DNA of 46,248 bases from Candidatus Nomurabacteria bacterium (GCA_943359395.1 CALRHH010000002.1:1-46248); one strand, 5' to 3'; shown: positions 1 to 9,963, counted from the first letter of the stretch. A program made the numbers and translations. The notes: generated from the letters alone by a model not told the origin.

Positions 1-357
1 CGTTGACGCAACAACAACGAGCATGAAGAGATGCGCGAGCGTCACCCATCCATCCATGCGCTCGTAATTGCTCCAAAAACTTTTGAATGGATATACTCCC
101 AGCGCATCGGCAACAGCGACGATGATGACGAACAAGGTAAAAGCTCCCAATATCCACGAACGGCGTGGACGGTACTGTGGATACGTGAGAGCGAGGGCGC
201 GCCAGCCACCTGTCATTATTTCAACGAGAATGCGGAAGGCAAAATTCTTACCTGTGATGAACGGGAAGAAGAGCGATTGCGGAACCAGGAATGGAATGAG
301 CGTGAGGAGGAATATGGAACCAATAACAGTCCACCGGAGAGTCTTCTCGAGCATCAT
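1..357 (-). CDS. O-antigen ligase / WaaL-like multi-pass membrane protein, N-terminal part, truncated by window edge
   Basis: Reverse-strand reading from ATG at 357 is open to the window edge: MMLEKTLRWTVIGSIFLLTLIPFLVPQSLFFPFITGKNFAFRILVEIMTGGWRALALTYPQYRPRRSWILGAFTLFVIIVAVADALGVYPFKSFWSNYERMDGWVTLAHLFMLVVVAST. Hydrophobic helices plus an SFWSNYERMDGWVTLAHLF segment typical of CPR O-antigen-ligase-like proteins. Absent from the supplied ORF list, presumably because it has no stop in the window. Confidence 0.65.
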   Translation of the reverse strand, partial: MMLEKTLRWTVIGSIFLLTLIPFLVPQSLFFPFITGKNFAFRILVEIMTGGWRALALTYPQYRPRRSWILGAFTLFVIIVAVADALGVYPFKSFWSNYERMDGWVTLAHLFMLVVVAST

Positions 358-369
358 GGCGGTATTGTA

Positions 370-1176
370 TCATCGACCGCGCTTCTTTGCGGGAGGGATG
401 CGCCCGTGGTCGTCTTGGAGACGGACGATGTCCTCCTCGTCAAAATCTCCGTACGCGACTTCCACGACAACTCCTCCTTTTTTAGATGAGAGCCTGTGTA
501 CCTGACGTTTTCCTACACGGAATACCTCTCCCTTGCGCAGAGATATATTCATCTCTTTGTTTTCTTCATGAACCGTTGCGGTCGCATCACCCTCGACGAG
601 GAGCCACCATTCTTCGCGGTGATGGTGATACTGCAAACTCAATCGCTTCTTCGGCTTGATATAGATTGTCTTGAGGTTCCATTCGCTTCCCTTATCCCAC
701 CCGTAGTATTCTCCCCACGGGCGGACACTCTTCGACGCGGGGCGTCGCGCATTACTTATCATCCAAGAAGATGATTGCACCTTGCCACCCTGTCCCACAT
801 TGAAAACCATCTTGATGCCGAGCTTTTTGCATACTGCGACTTCGGGCACGTTTTTTGAAAACCTATCGCCGCCGTTGGCGAAGACGTCCGGGCGTACCTT
901 GGCGAGCGTGCGTGAGACGCTTCTGTCCGCATCGCCTTTCTTGTGGTCGGTGAAGACGACTTCGTCCACGAACGGCAGGTGCCCGATTATCTCAGCGCGC
1001 TCTTTCTGCGGCATGAACACAAAACCTTTCTTCGCGTGCAGCCAGTTGTCGTTGTTCATAATGACGACGAGCTTGTCGCCGAGCTCCCGCGCCTCGCGGA
1101 ACATGCGCACATGTCCGATGTGCAGGGGGTCAAATCCGCCTGAGACCGCCACGAGTGTGAGTCGTTTCTTTTTCAT
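370..1176 (-). CDS. Fusion: RfaE/HldE-type nucleotidyltransferase (SGGFDPLHIGHVRMF) + mannose-6-phosphate isomerase type II-like cupin
   Basis: N-terminal cytidylyltransferase-like motif GGFDPLHIGHV; C-terminal RPWGEYYGWDKGSEWNLKTIYIKPKKRLSLQYHHHREEWWLLVEG resembles the cupin of ManC/AlgA. ATG at 1176 (MKKKRLTL). Confidence 0.85.
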   Translation of the reverse strand: MKKKRLTLVAVSGGFDPLHIGHVRMFREARELGDKLVVIMNNDNWLHAKKGFVFMPQKERAEIIGHLPFVDEVVFTDHKKGDADRSVSRTLAKVRPDVFANGGDRFSKNVPEVAVCKKLGIKMVFNVGQGGKVQSSSWMISNARRPASKSVRPWGEYYGWDKGSEWNLKTIYIKPKKRLSLQYHHHREEWWLLVEGDATATVHEENKEMNISLRKGEVFRVGKRQVHRLSSKKGGVVVEVAYGDFDEEDIVRLQDDHGRIPPAKKRGR

Positions 1177-1221
1177 TCCGTACACGATACCAGATTTCAA
1201 CTATCTGACCATATAGATACG

Positions 1222-1253
1222 ATACCCCTACAAACTGGAGTTTGTAGGGGTAT
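1222..1253. repeat. Perfect 15-bp palindrome (ATACCCCTACAAACT-GG-AGTTTGTAGGGGTAT) in a divergent intergenic region
   Basis: Direct reading of the sequence; lies between divergent genes starting at 1176(-) and 1397(+). Confidence 0.9.
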
Positions 1254-1396
1254 TGAGGCGAACGCTGGGATTGCAGATGGAGCAGTAGAGGTGGTATTAC
1301 GTGGTTGACCTCGACATACTCAAAGAGGGCAAAAAACAAAGCCGAAATTATCCTACCGGGCTTGCGAAAGGGGCCTCCTGAGGCTACCATGCACCG

Positions 1397-2446
1397 ATGG
1401 CAAAAGCTAAAAAAGCCCTCATTACGGGCATCACAGGCCAAGACGGTTCCTACCTCGCAGAGCTTCTCCTGGAGAAAGGCTATGAGGTGCACGGCATTAT
1501 TCGTCGCGCAAGCACATTCAATACCGGTCGGCTCTCCCATATTTATCAGGACGCTCACGAAGAGAATCGCCGACTTTTCCTCCACTACGGCGACCTTTCA
1601 GATACGAGTAGCCTTAATCGCATCCTCGAGAAAGTGAAGCCGGACGAGATATACCACCTCGGCGCCCAGAGCCACGTGCGCGTGAGTTTCGATATTCCCG
1701 AATACACCGCCGACGTGGACGCTCTCGGCACACTACGCATGCTCGACGCCATCCGCGAAACAGGCATCAAGACCAGGTTTTACCAGGCTTCCTCCTCCGA
1801 GATGTTCGGCAAAGTAGCCGAAGTGCCGCAGAAAGAGACCACCCCCTTCCATCCCCGCTCGCCGTATGGATGCGCAAAAGTGTTCGGCTACTGGATTGCG
1901 CGTAATTATCGTGAGAGCTACGGACTCTTCGCCTGCAACGGCATTCTTTTCAATCATGAATCCCCCCGCCGAGGCGAGACATTCGTCACTCGCAAAGTGA
2001 CAGCAGGAATGTCGCGCATCAAATGCGGTATGCAGGACAAAATCTACTTGGGCAATCTCGACGCGAAACGTGATTGGGGATACGCAAAAGATTACGTAGA
2101 GGGTATGTGGCTCATGCTCCAGCAAAAAACGCCCGACGATTACATTCTCGCAACGGGTGAGACGCACTCTGTCCGTGAGCTCGTCGAGGAGACGGGAAAA
2201 ATCCTGGGCTTTGCTATCGTGTGGAAAGGAAAAGATACGCAGGAAAAAGGCATTGACCGTAAAACAGGTAAAACACTTGTCGAGATAGACCCGCACTATT
2301 ACCGCCCGGCCGAGGTGGACATCCTCCTAGGAGATGCCTCCAAGGCAAAGAAAAAGCTCGGATGGAAACCGAAGGTCAAATTCAAAGAGCTCATTCGTAT
2401 TATGGTCGAATCCGACCTCGCCTCGCTCGACACAAAGGGAGTATGA
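1397..2446 (+). CDS. gmd: GDP-mannose 4,6-dehydratase
   Basis: [102 protein letters not shown]: highly characteristic Gmd signatures. Confidence 0.97.
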   Translation: MAKAKKALITGITGQDGSYLAELLLEKGYEVHGIIRRASTFNTGRLSHIYQDAHEENRRLFLHYGDLSDTSSLNRILEKVKPDEIYHLGAQSHVRVSFDIPEYTADVDALGTLRMLDAIRETGIKTRFYQASSSEMFGKVAEVPQKETTPFHPRSPYGCAKVFGYWIARNYRESYGLFACNGILFNHESPRRGETFVTRKVTAGMSRIKCGMQDKIYLGNLDAKRDWGYAKDYVEGMWLMLQQKTPDDYILATGETHSVRELVEETGKILGFAIVWKGKDTQEKGIDRKTGKTLVEIDPHYYRPAEVDILLGDASKAKKKLGWKPKVKFKELIRIMVESDLASLDTKGV

Positions 2447-2919
2447 ATCGGAATGACGTAGGAGGTCCCCTACCATTGGATCGCTACCGCGCTGCAATGC
2501 AGGAATTGCCGCTTGTAACGGTTGATATTATATTTTTGAGTCCCAATAAGACGAAGATTCTTCTTGGAAAACGCACAAATGAGCCTTATGCAGGCGAATT
2601 TTATAGTTTCGGCGGACGCCTCTATAAGAACGAAGGTTTCAAGGATGCTGCATGTCGCATAGCAAAAGAGGAAGTTGGCATATCGCTCACTCCTGACGAA
2701 ATTACCTTCGTGGGTGTCTTGAATGAAATAAATGACGGCTCAATATTTGAGGGAATAAACTATCACACTGTAGATGTATACTTTGTATGCACCATTGAGA
2801 GTGGTACCACTTCTCTGGACAGTCAGCACAGTGAGATGCGGTGGTTCTCCGTTGATGATGCGAACCTGCATCCCAATGTGAAAGTCAGGATTGAGGGCGC
2901 ACTCCGTGTACTCAAGTAA
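2443..2919 (+). CDS. NUDIX hydrolase, GDP-mannose mannosyl hydrolase-like
   Basis: NUDIX-type box [24 protein letters not shown]; start ATG 2443 overlaps the gmd stop (ATGA), suggesting translational coupling. Confidence 0.85.
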   Translation: MNRNDVGGPLPLDRYRAAMQELPLVTVDIIFLSPNKTKILLGKRTNEPYAGEFYSFGGRLYKNEGFKDAACRIAKEEVGISLTPDEITFVGVLNEINDGSIFEGINYHTVDVYFVCTIESGTTSLDSQHSEMRWFSVDDANLHPNVKVRIEGALRVLK

Positions 2920-2922
2920 CGT

Positions 2923-3861
2923 ATGGACTCAGTTTCAAAAATATTTGTCGCAGGCCATCGCGGACTTGTCGGGTCGGCCATACTCCGTAAGCTAATCCAA
3001 GATGGTTACACCAAGATTGTGCGGAGAACGCATGAAGAACTCGACCTCACCGATCAAGCGGCCGTTCGAGATTTTTTCGAGACAGAGAAACCCGAATACG
3101 TCTTTCTCGCAGCCGCAAGAGTCGGCGGCATCATCGCCAATAGCACCTACTCGGCAGATTTTATCAGAGAAAACTTGCAGATACAGACCAATGTCATTGA
3201 GAGCGCTCATGCGAATGGCGTTAAGAAACTCCTCTTCCTCGGCACCTCCTGTATTTATCCCAAGCTCGCTCCCCAACCTATCAAAGAGGAGTATCTGATG
3301 ACGGGACCTCTCGAAGATACCAATCGTGCCTACGCAACCGCGAAAATCGCAGGTATTGAAATGTGTCAGGCGTATCATCGCCAGTACGGCTCAAATTTCA
3401 TCTCAGTCATGCCGACAAATCTCTATGGTCCGAATGACAACTTTCATCCGCAGCAAGCACACGTACTCCCCGCCCTTCTCCGCCGTTTTCATGATGCAAA
3501 AGTATCCGGTACACACACCGTTGAGGTGTGGGGCACGGGCGAGCCGTTACGTGAATTCCTACATGTTGATGACCTCGGAACCGCATGTATCTTCCTTATG
3601 GAACGCTACGAAAACTCTAGTATCATTAACATTGGAACTGGAGAAGAAGTGACCATCAAAGAGCTTGCTAATCTTGTCCAGAAGACAGTCGGTTATACCG
3701 GAGATGTGGTGTGGGATGCATCAAAGCCGGACGGCACACCACGTAAACTTCTCGACACTTCGAAAATACACAAACTCGGTTGGCACCACACGATTGGGCT
3801 TGCCGATGGGCTTGCGAGTACTTACCAATGGCTGGTTGAGCATCAGGAAGAAAGACTTTAG
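2923..3861 (+). CDS. fcl: GDP-L-fucose synthase
   Basis: IFVAGHRGLVGSAILRKL, AARVGGIIANSTYSADFIRENLQIQTNVIESAHANGVKKLLFLGTSCIYPKLAPQPIKEEYLMTGPLEDTNRAYATAKIAGIEMCQAY: classic Fcl/WcaG. Confidence 0.97.
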   Translation: MDSVSKIFVAGHRGLVGSAILRKLIQDGYTKIVRRTHEELDLTDQAAVRDFFETEKPEYVFLAAARVGGIIANSTYSADFIRENLQIQTNVIESAHANGVKKLLFLGTSCIYPKLAPQPIKEEYLMTGPLEDTNRAYATAKIAGIEMCQAYHRQYGSNFISVMPTNLYGPNDNFHPQQAHVLPALLRRFHDAKVSGTHTVEVWGTGEPLREFLHVDDLGTACIFLMERYENSSIINIGTGEEVTIKELANLVQKTVGYTGDVVWDASKPDGTPRKLLDTSKIHKLGWHHTIGLADGLASTYQWLVEHQEERL

Positions 3862-4832
3862 AGGTTGCCTTTCTGAGCGATGAGATAGAGTCCCGTATAT
3901 CGCTTCCTACTTGGGAGAAGAGCCAGCCATACAAGAGCAGCGGGAATTCCGAACAGAAAGGCGTCCTTGGTTTTTGCGATTGTATGGACGATTTGAACGC
4001 GTACACTACGACTTGTTTGCTTTTTTTGCATCCCACCTTTGAGAGCTTCTTTCATTTGTGTCTTTTGCACGAGCCCGAATGAAAATGCTTTACCGTATTT
4101 AAAACGGAATTTCATAAGAATTGCATCGAATGTGGATGGGGCACGTTTGATATACCGAGTATTGAATCCATGTCGCCCCCAAAAGCCTGCGAGCGAAGCT
4201 CTATTCCATCTCGTGAGATGTCTGGGAGGGAGGTCGTTCGGCTGAAGCCATCGCGCCCCACCCCGATACGGCATACTCATCGCAATGTACCCCTCGGACT
4301 TCACGAGACGCGATACGAGAGCAGCAAATTCGTTGTGATTGTCTATATGTTCGAACACGTCGAAAAATGCAACAAGGTCGAAGCTTCCCATAAGATCGGG
4401 GTGACTGTCCACAAATTCAGCAAGTGTCGCTACAGATACATTAGGCAGCCCGAACACCTCGGTTGCAGCGCGCACCGCATTGCGGTCAAAATCTATCCCA
4501 TACACATCCCACCCCTTTTTCTTCGCCCATGATAGGAAATTTCCCGTGCCGCACCCGATATCGAGAACTCTCCCTTTCTTTTCTCCAAAAAAAGAAATGG
4601 CCTTTCGGTGATTCCAGTTAGGCTCAAGGGGCGGATTCTCATTTGCCCCCGCATACCGCTCATCTCTTTCGTACCACTCTGCACCAGGATTCTTTAGCGG
4701 TTTCCACCACCGTACACGACACTCCGGACATTCATACAGAGTATAGGTGGTCTCACGGTCAGTATATGATTCGAGCTCCCCATAAGTAGGAGAAGCGGAG
4801 CAAAGCGGACATATGGTCGGTTGCGACTTCAT
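3858..4832 (-). CDS. Class I SAM-dependent methyltransferase with N-terminal zinc-ribbon-like CPLC/CPEC motif
   Basis: CPLCSASPTYGELESYTDRETTYTLYECPECRVRWW then RVLDIGCGTGNFLSWAKKKGWDVYGIDFD. ATG at 4832 (MKSQPT). Confidence 0.85.
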   Translation of the reverse strand: MKSQPTICPLCSASPTYGELESYTDRETTYTLYECPECRVRWWKPLKNPGAEWYERDERYAGANENPPLEPNWNHRKAISFFGEKKGRVLDIGCGTGNFLSWAKKKGWDVYGIDFDRNAVRAATEVFGLPNVSVATLAEFVDSHPDLMGSFDLVAFFDVFEHIDNHNEFAALVSRLVKSEGYIAMSMPYRGGARWLQPNDLPPRHLTRWNRASLAGFWGRHGFNTRYIKRAPSTFDAILMKFRFKYGKAFSFGLVQKTQMKEALKGGMQKKQTSRSVRVQIVHTIAKTKDAFLFGIPAALVWLALLPSRKRYTGLYLIAQKGNL

Positions 4833-4846
4833 AGGAAAAAATGGTA

Positions 4847-6025
4847 TCACGACGTTTTTATCCCACCAATGTGGGAGTAAATAGCGAGCGTCTCTTGGAC
4901 TGTGTTGCTCCAATTAAATAATCGCGCACGAGGTGTGCCCTTCTGCACAAGACTGTTTCTCAAGTCGTCATCGTGTAACGCTCGCGTCATGGCTTCCGCA
5001 ATATCATCCGGGCTGCGTGGATTAACTAAGAGCGCGGCGCCTGCGGCAATCTCGGACAATGCAGGAATATTCGACGCGATTACTGGCGTACCAGAGGCAA
5101 AGGCTTCGATAATGGGCAGTCCGAATCCCTCGTCGAGAGATGGGAAGACGAAGAGGCTCGCCGCCGCATACATATCGTTTAAATCACACTGGTCAACATA
5201 TGATATGAAATGTATATCATCTTTACATGCAGAGTTTCGTGCGGCCGCGTAAATCTTTCTGTGGTCTCCCGCCGGGCTCCCAACTATGACCAACTGCTCT
5301 TGCATACGCGAGTCTCCACTTCTTGCTATTTCGTACGCTTTAATCAAGGTCCCAATATTTTTATGAGCCTGAAGGCGAGAGACATCCAGTACATATGACT
5401 TCCGAATACCATATTTTTTTGAGACGCGCTCGAATGCTTCTGCCTTTAGAACAGGCTTGAAATCTTCGTCCACGCCGTTATACGTCACGTAAATCTTCTC
5501 TACAAGAATCCCGTAATGTTTTGCAATTTCGCGTGACGCCTCGTGAGAAGCTGCGATTACAGCATCGATGTGGGTATTGAAATGCTTCAACACCCAAATA
5601 AATACTGACTTCGGGATATTAAAGGGTGCGGGTGCGGTGATGTCGCCGGCACCATGCATTGTGACTACGATGCGGCCCGCCGGCGCAAGCCAAAAAAAAG
5701 GGTAAAGGCGAGGTTGGAACCAATGAATAATATCGAATGGCTCTTTTCGGTATTTCCAAAAAAAGAGCATCTGGCGAATAAAACGTGTGCCTACGGGCAA
5801 TCGCGGTATTATCGGCATCAGTATCTCGCGGGCACCCATCCGATAGAGCGGATCGTTGCTCGGTTCGTAGTGAACAAGAAAGAAGTCGTATTCTGTATGC
5901 TTCAATAATCCCTCGACTACTTTACGTGCATAGAGCGCGGAACCCTTTGCCGGTCTTCCGTCTATCGCGTACGTCATCAACGCGATGCGCGGTTTCATAG
6001 GACGCGGTGACGGCGAGGTGCTCAT
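4847..6025 (-). CDS. Glycosyltransferase family 4
   Basis: YVLDVSRLQAHKNIGTLIKAY ... ASLFVFPSLDEGFGLPIIEAFASGTPVIASNIPALSEIAAGAALLVNP (GT4 EX7E region). Confidence 0.93.
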   Translation of the reverse strand: MSTSPSPRPMKPRIALMTYAIDGRPAKGSALYARKVVEGLLKHTEYDFFLVHYEPSNDPLYRMGAREILMPIIPRLPVGTRFIRQMLFFWKYRKEPFDIIHWFQPRLYPFFWLAPAGRIVVTMHGAGDITAPAPFNIPKSVFIWVLKHFNTHIDAVIAASHEASREIAKHYGILVEKIYVTYNGVDEDFKPVLKAEAFERVSKKYGIRKSYVLDVSRLQAHKNIGTLIKAYEIARSGDSRMQEQLVIVGSPAGDHRKIYAAARNSACKDDIHFISYVDQCDLNDMYAAASLFVFPSLDEGFGLPIIEAFASGTPVIASNIPALSEIAAGAALLVNPRSPDDIAEAMTRALHDDDLRNSLVQKGTPRARLFNWSNTVQETLAIYSHIGGIKTS

Positions 6026-6798
6026 GCTTTCTTTAGTATGACCATCACGTGCGGCAAAAGAGCGCTATGATGAATTCCTAGAACAGCAAGTATTTGTTTC
6101 AAGGTTTTCCGCATGCCGCTTCCTTGCTCGCTCTCAAAAACCACCGAAAGCTCGATGTTATTCTTTTTGAGCAGGCGTCGTAACCAAAAGTAGCTCAGAA
6201 AGTGAAGGTTCCAATCGTCGAGTGAATTTCTTCCGAAAAACGTCAAAAACACTCCCGCAACTCCGCGTGGCAAATAGCTCAAAAACCAGATGCCTGTGTG
6301 CGTTTCCTTGGGATTCCACCTATTCGGGAATGCAAGGTAGAATGTCCCTCCTGATTTTAAAACTCTGCATGCTTCTTTCATAACGGCAGCAGCATCGGCC
6401 ACATGCTCAAGCACAGAGACGGAATAAATGTGATCGAATGCCCCATCAGCAAAGGGAAAGACTACCCCCTCATATAAACGCAAATCTGCCGATATGCCCC
6501 TTTCTTTCAGATAGTCAGTCGCTATAGAAAAAAGCTCGGGCGAGACTTCGACACCTGACACGCGAACTCCCCGCTGGGCAAACACGGATGCGGTAATACC
6601 ATTGCCAAATCCTATATCAAGCACCTCTCTGTCTGTGGGATCTCCCGCACGTTTCTCAAAATCATCATAAATCCCTTGAGCCGCCTCTTCTTTTCCAAAC
6701 CAGTCTTCTAAGAGTTTTTGCCTTTCATACGGAGAACCGTGTGGCAGAGCGCTCGCAACATACTCCCTTCCACGCTGCTCGAAAGGAGTCCCTTTCAT
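6022..6798 (-). CDS. Class I SAM-dependent methyltransferase
   Basis: VLDIGFGNGITASVFAQRGVRVSGVEVSPE; SVSVLEHVADAAAVMKEACRVLKSGGTFYLAFPN. Confidence 0.9.
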   Translation of the reverse strand: MKGTPFEQRGREYVASALPHGSPYERQKLLEDWFGKEEAAQGIYDDFEKRAGDPTDREVLDIGFGNGITASVFAQRGVRVSGVEVSPELFSIATDYLKERGISADLRLYEGVVFPFADGAFDHIYSVSVLEHVADAAAVMKEACRVLKSGGTFYLAFPNRWNPKETHTGIWFLSYLPRGVAGVFLTFFGRNSLDDWNLHFLSYFWLRRLLKKNNIELSVVFESEQGSGMRKTLKQILAVLGIHHSALLPHVMVILKKA

Positions 6799-6804
6799 AC
6801 CGCT

Positions 6805-8997
6805 CTATGCCGTTTCTGAAGCGGCTTTGATCGTCTCATACAAATTCTTGAGATTATTTTCAACCGAGAACTTCTCGACTTCTTTCCGCGATGCTTTACC
6901 AAAACGTGTGCGGAGAAGATCATCATCCATGAGGACCTGTATCTTTTTTGCCAACGCATCGCTGTCTTTTGGCGGAACCAGAAAACCGTTGGCATTTGAT
7001 ACAAGCTCGCGAGAGCCACTGATATCTGTCGCTACAATGGGCAATTCACCAGCCATGGCTTCGAGCAGCACGAGCGACATTCCCTCCCATAACGAGGGGA
7101 GCACGAACACGTCGGCAATAGCGATAATATCATTCACAGGCACGGCTCCAGGAAGGAATACCTTGCCCTCGAGATGTTGCTCTTTCACGTATGTCTCGAG
7201 CTCGCCTCGCCTCGCCCCTTCTCCGAATATAAAGAGCTTGACCTCTTTCGCGCCCGCGCCTTGGATCTTTTGGAATGCTTCGATGAGATACTTCTGTCCT
7301 TTCTGTTCGACGAGACGCCCCGCGGTGGCAATGACAAACGTATCTGAATGAATTCCATATTTTTCCCGGGCGAGTGAGCGTTCATGCGGAGTAGCGGGCC
7401 GTATCTCTTTCATATCGACAGTGCTGTAGTTGAGTACAAATTTCTCCCGGGGAATATTGAGTTGCTTTGAAGCAGCATCAAGAACTTCTTTGGAATTTGC
7501 CATGATGCGATGTGTGAAGGGTGCTAAGAGCTTTTCAATATATATCCACATCTTACTTCTACTGCCGTACACATTCAGCTCGGATGAAATAATAACAGGA
7601 ACTCGCGCAGCAATAGCAGCCGTGCGCAAGAGAAAACCTGTAAAGAAAAGATTGCTGAGAACTACATCAAACTGCTCTTGTTTCAGATAACGGTATAATC
7701 GCCACCACGATATGACATCGAAGAGACCTCCGAAGGAGAATCTTTTCCATTTTGTAGCGAGGTATTCAGCTGAGTCGTCAAAATTGGGCGTTGTCGACGG
7801 GAGCAGCGTTACGAGATGCGGATCAAAATGAGTGCGATCCATTGCTTTCAATTGACTCAGCATGAGTCGCTCTGCACCGCCGACACTCAGCTTGTTAATG
7901 CCGAACAAAACTTTAATCCTTTTCTTGCCCCCCATATCCACATCCTTCGAAGGAACATGCGCCCCAGCCTTTACTGTTCCGGAAATAGATTGATCCGTGT
8001 CTACCTGGTCTTTCCATATATCGGGATTATCTTTGTACCACTCAATGGTCTTTTTTAGTCCCTCTTGGAATGAAGTTGGCGGCTTCCACCCAAGAAGCGT
8101 CTGCATCTTCCTATAATCGCAGGCAAAACTGCTCACCTGCCCAGGCCGGTCGGCCACAAACGCGATGTTGCTCGCGGGATACTTCATTTCTTGAACGACC
8201 GCTTTCGCGAGGTCAAGAACCGATATCGCAGCTCCAGAGCCGATATTGAATATCTCCCCCACCACCTTCTCCCGCGGAGCATGAATGAGACGGTCGATGG
8301 CATCAGAAACGCCGTCAACATACATAAAGTCGCGTCCCGATTTACCGTGACCATGCACCGTGAGTTCCTTACCAAGGATGCAGCTTGTTATGAACCGTGG
8401 GGTGACTTTCTCTAAATGTTGCCGCGGACCAAAAATGTTAAACGGCCGGAGAATGATGGAGGGGATGCCGTATGTCCGTTGATACGAGTAGACAAGCCGG
8501 TCTGCACCGGCTTTGGCGGCGGCATACGGACTGTGAGGATTAAGCAAATGGTCTTCATTCATTTTTGGCGTGAGTCCCGCTCCGTAAACCTCACAGGTCG
8601 AGATATGAATAAACCGGTCGATAGTCCCCTCGTGTGTAAGGACTGCATTGGCAACCGCGAGTGTCCCCAAAATATCTGTTTCGAAGAATCTAAAATTATC
8701 GTAGATTGAGTGTTCTACGTGTGTTTCCGCCGCAAAATGCACGACGACGTCTGATTTTGACACAAGGTCATCGACAAGCTTCTGGTTCTGCACGTCCCCA
8801 TGCGAAAAGGAAAAACGTGAACTGCTCCTGACTCTCTCCGGTATATTCTCCAATTTCCCCGCGTACGTGAGCGCATCAAGTACGAGGAACGAGTAATCCG
8901 GATACTTATCAAAAAGATACTCGAGGACATTACTGCCGATAAAACCAGCCGCACCGGTCAAGAGAATCACCTTTGCATCTTTTTTCTCACTGTTCAT
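6805..8997 (-). CDS. Fusion: NAD-dependent SDR sugar epimerase/dehydratase + GT4 glycosyltransferase
   Basis: N-term ILLTGAAGFIGSNVLEYLFDKYPDYSFLVLDALTYAGKLENIPE (RmlB/GalE-like) with SPYAAAKAGADRLVYSY; C-term GTAGRLVEQKGQKYLIEAF-type GT-B with FVLPSLWEGMSLVLLEAMAGELPIVATDISGSRELV. One uninterrupted ORF. Confidence 0.9.
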   Translation of the reverse strand: MNSEKKDAKVILLTGAAGFIGSNVLEYLFDKYPDYSFLVLDALTYAGKLENIPERVRSSSRFSFSHGDVQNQKLVDDLVSKSDVVVHFAAETHVEHSIYDNFRFFETDILGTLAVANAVLTHEGTIDRFIHISTCEVYGAGLTPKMNEDHLLNPHSPYAAAKAGADRLVYSYQRTYGIPSIILRPFNIFGPRQHLEKVTPRFITSCILGKELTVHGHGKSGRDFMYVDGVSDAIDRLIHAPREKVVGEIFNIGSGAAISVLDLAKAVVQEMKYPASNIAFVADRPGQVSSFACDYRKMQTLLGWKPPTSFQEGLKKTIEWYKDNPDIWKDQVDTDQSISGTVKAGAHVPSKDVDMGGKKRIKVLFGINKLSVGGAERLMLSQLKAMDRTHFDPHLVTLLPSTTPNFDDSAEYLATKWKRFSFGGLFDVISWWRLYRYLKQEQFDVVLSNLFFTGFLLRTAAIAARVPVIISSELNVYGSRSKMWIYIEKLLAPFTHRIMANSKEVLDAASKQLNIPREKFVLNYSTVDMKEIRPATPHERSLAREKYGIHSDTFVIATAGRLVEQKGQKYLIEAFQKIQGAGAKEVKLFIFGEGARRGELETYVKEQHLEGKVFLPGAVPVNDIIAIADVFVLPSLWEGMSLVLLEAMAGELPIVATDISGSRELVSNANGFLVPPKDSDALAKKIQVLMDDDLLRTRFGKASRKEVEKFSVENNLKNLYETIKAASETA

Positions 8998-9048
8998 AGA
9001 AGACTCCACATCAAATCATAATAGTACCAGCAAAACAAGTTTTCCCGT

Positions 9049-9963
9049 TCACCGGGAATCTTTGAGGAAATCCGCAACTTCGATGATTCCATCTGAAATG
9101 GTGCCGTGGGGAATAAATCCGAGCGATCTTATTTTCTGGTCGTCGGCACCATACGAAAGATTATTCATACGCTCACTGTCCACGAATTTGACAATACTCC
9201 TAGGAACAGAAGCGCGTACCTTCTCGAGAATGATGGGCACGGTCGAGTTCTCAGAGACTATGTTGTAGACCTCTCCGCTCCATATGTCGTGCTCAATCAG
9301 AAAGTTCATAACGGCCGCGCAATCTCCCACGTACGTAAATGGTCGCAGTTGATCTTTTGCCGTTCTCCACACTTCGATTGGTGTACCCGATACGGCCTGT
9401 TGCACAAATCGATTGACCGCCGTTCTAAAATTCATCCCGTTCGAACGGCCGAATACACTTCCGAACCGCAGGATGTTAACACCGAGACCTCCACGGGACA
9501 GGGCGCGAAGTGCTTCTTCGGCTGCGTACTTGCTTTCAGCGTAGGCGTTTTGAGGCTGTATGTGAGGCGTATTTTCCGCGAGAAGCTCTCCATTCTCACC
9601 GGCATATAAACTACTTGTCGAGGCAAAAATGAGTTTCGTCTTCCGCTCGAGACAGGCCTCCCCCAATCTTTCAGTCCAATCCCTGTTCACTTTAATGTAT
9701 TCAGAGTCCGGAATGCCGGCTGCAGGCGTTACAGCGGCAAGGTGGATGACCACGTCGACTCCTTCAAGAAGTGTCGAGGGCTCGATCAGGGGAATGCTCC
9801 CCTCACGTACTTCCCTCTGAATTTGTGCACTTGTCTGGGGAAAAGCTCCCCCAGACCTTACGAGGGCAACAACTTTCCCAATACATGGAGCGGGTTCTGC
9901 GAGCCAGCGAGATCCAATGTGGCCCGATGCACCAGTGAGAAGTACAGTCAGTTTTTTATCCAT
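9049..9963 (-). CDS. NAD-dependent epimerase/dehydratase (SDR)
   Basis: LTVLLTGASGHIGSRWLAE; YAESKYAAEEALRALSRGGLGVNILRFGSVFG. Confidence 0.9.
   Translation of the reverse strand: MDKKLTVLLTGASGHIGSRWLAEPAPCIGKVVALVRSGGAFPQTSAQIQREVREGSIPLIEPSTLLEGVDVVIHLAAVTPAAGIPDSEYIKVNRDWTERLGEACLERKTKLIFASTSSLYAGENGELLAENTPHIQPQNAYAESKYAAEEALRALSRGGLGVNILRFGSVFGRSNGMNFRTAVNRFVQQAVSGTPIEVWRTAKDQLRPFTYVGDCAAVMNFLIEHDIWSGEVYNIVSENSTVPIILEKVRASVPRSIVKFVDSERMNNLSYGADDQKIRSLGFIPHGTISDGIIEVADFLKDSR

Noticed and set aside
31-505. Plus-strand ORFs 31..489 and 68..505
   Set aside because: They lie opposite the O-antigen-ligase-like N-terminus (1..357, -) and the fusion gene 370..1176 (-), and have no recognisable motifs.
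1130-1637. ORFs 1130..1585 (-) and 1305..1637 (+)
   Set aside because: Overlap the start of gmd and the divergent intergenic region; no domain-like features.
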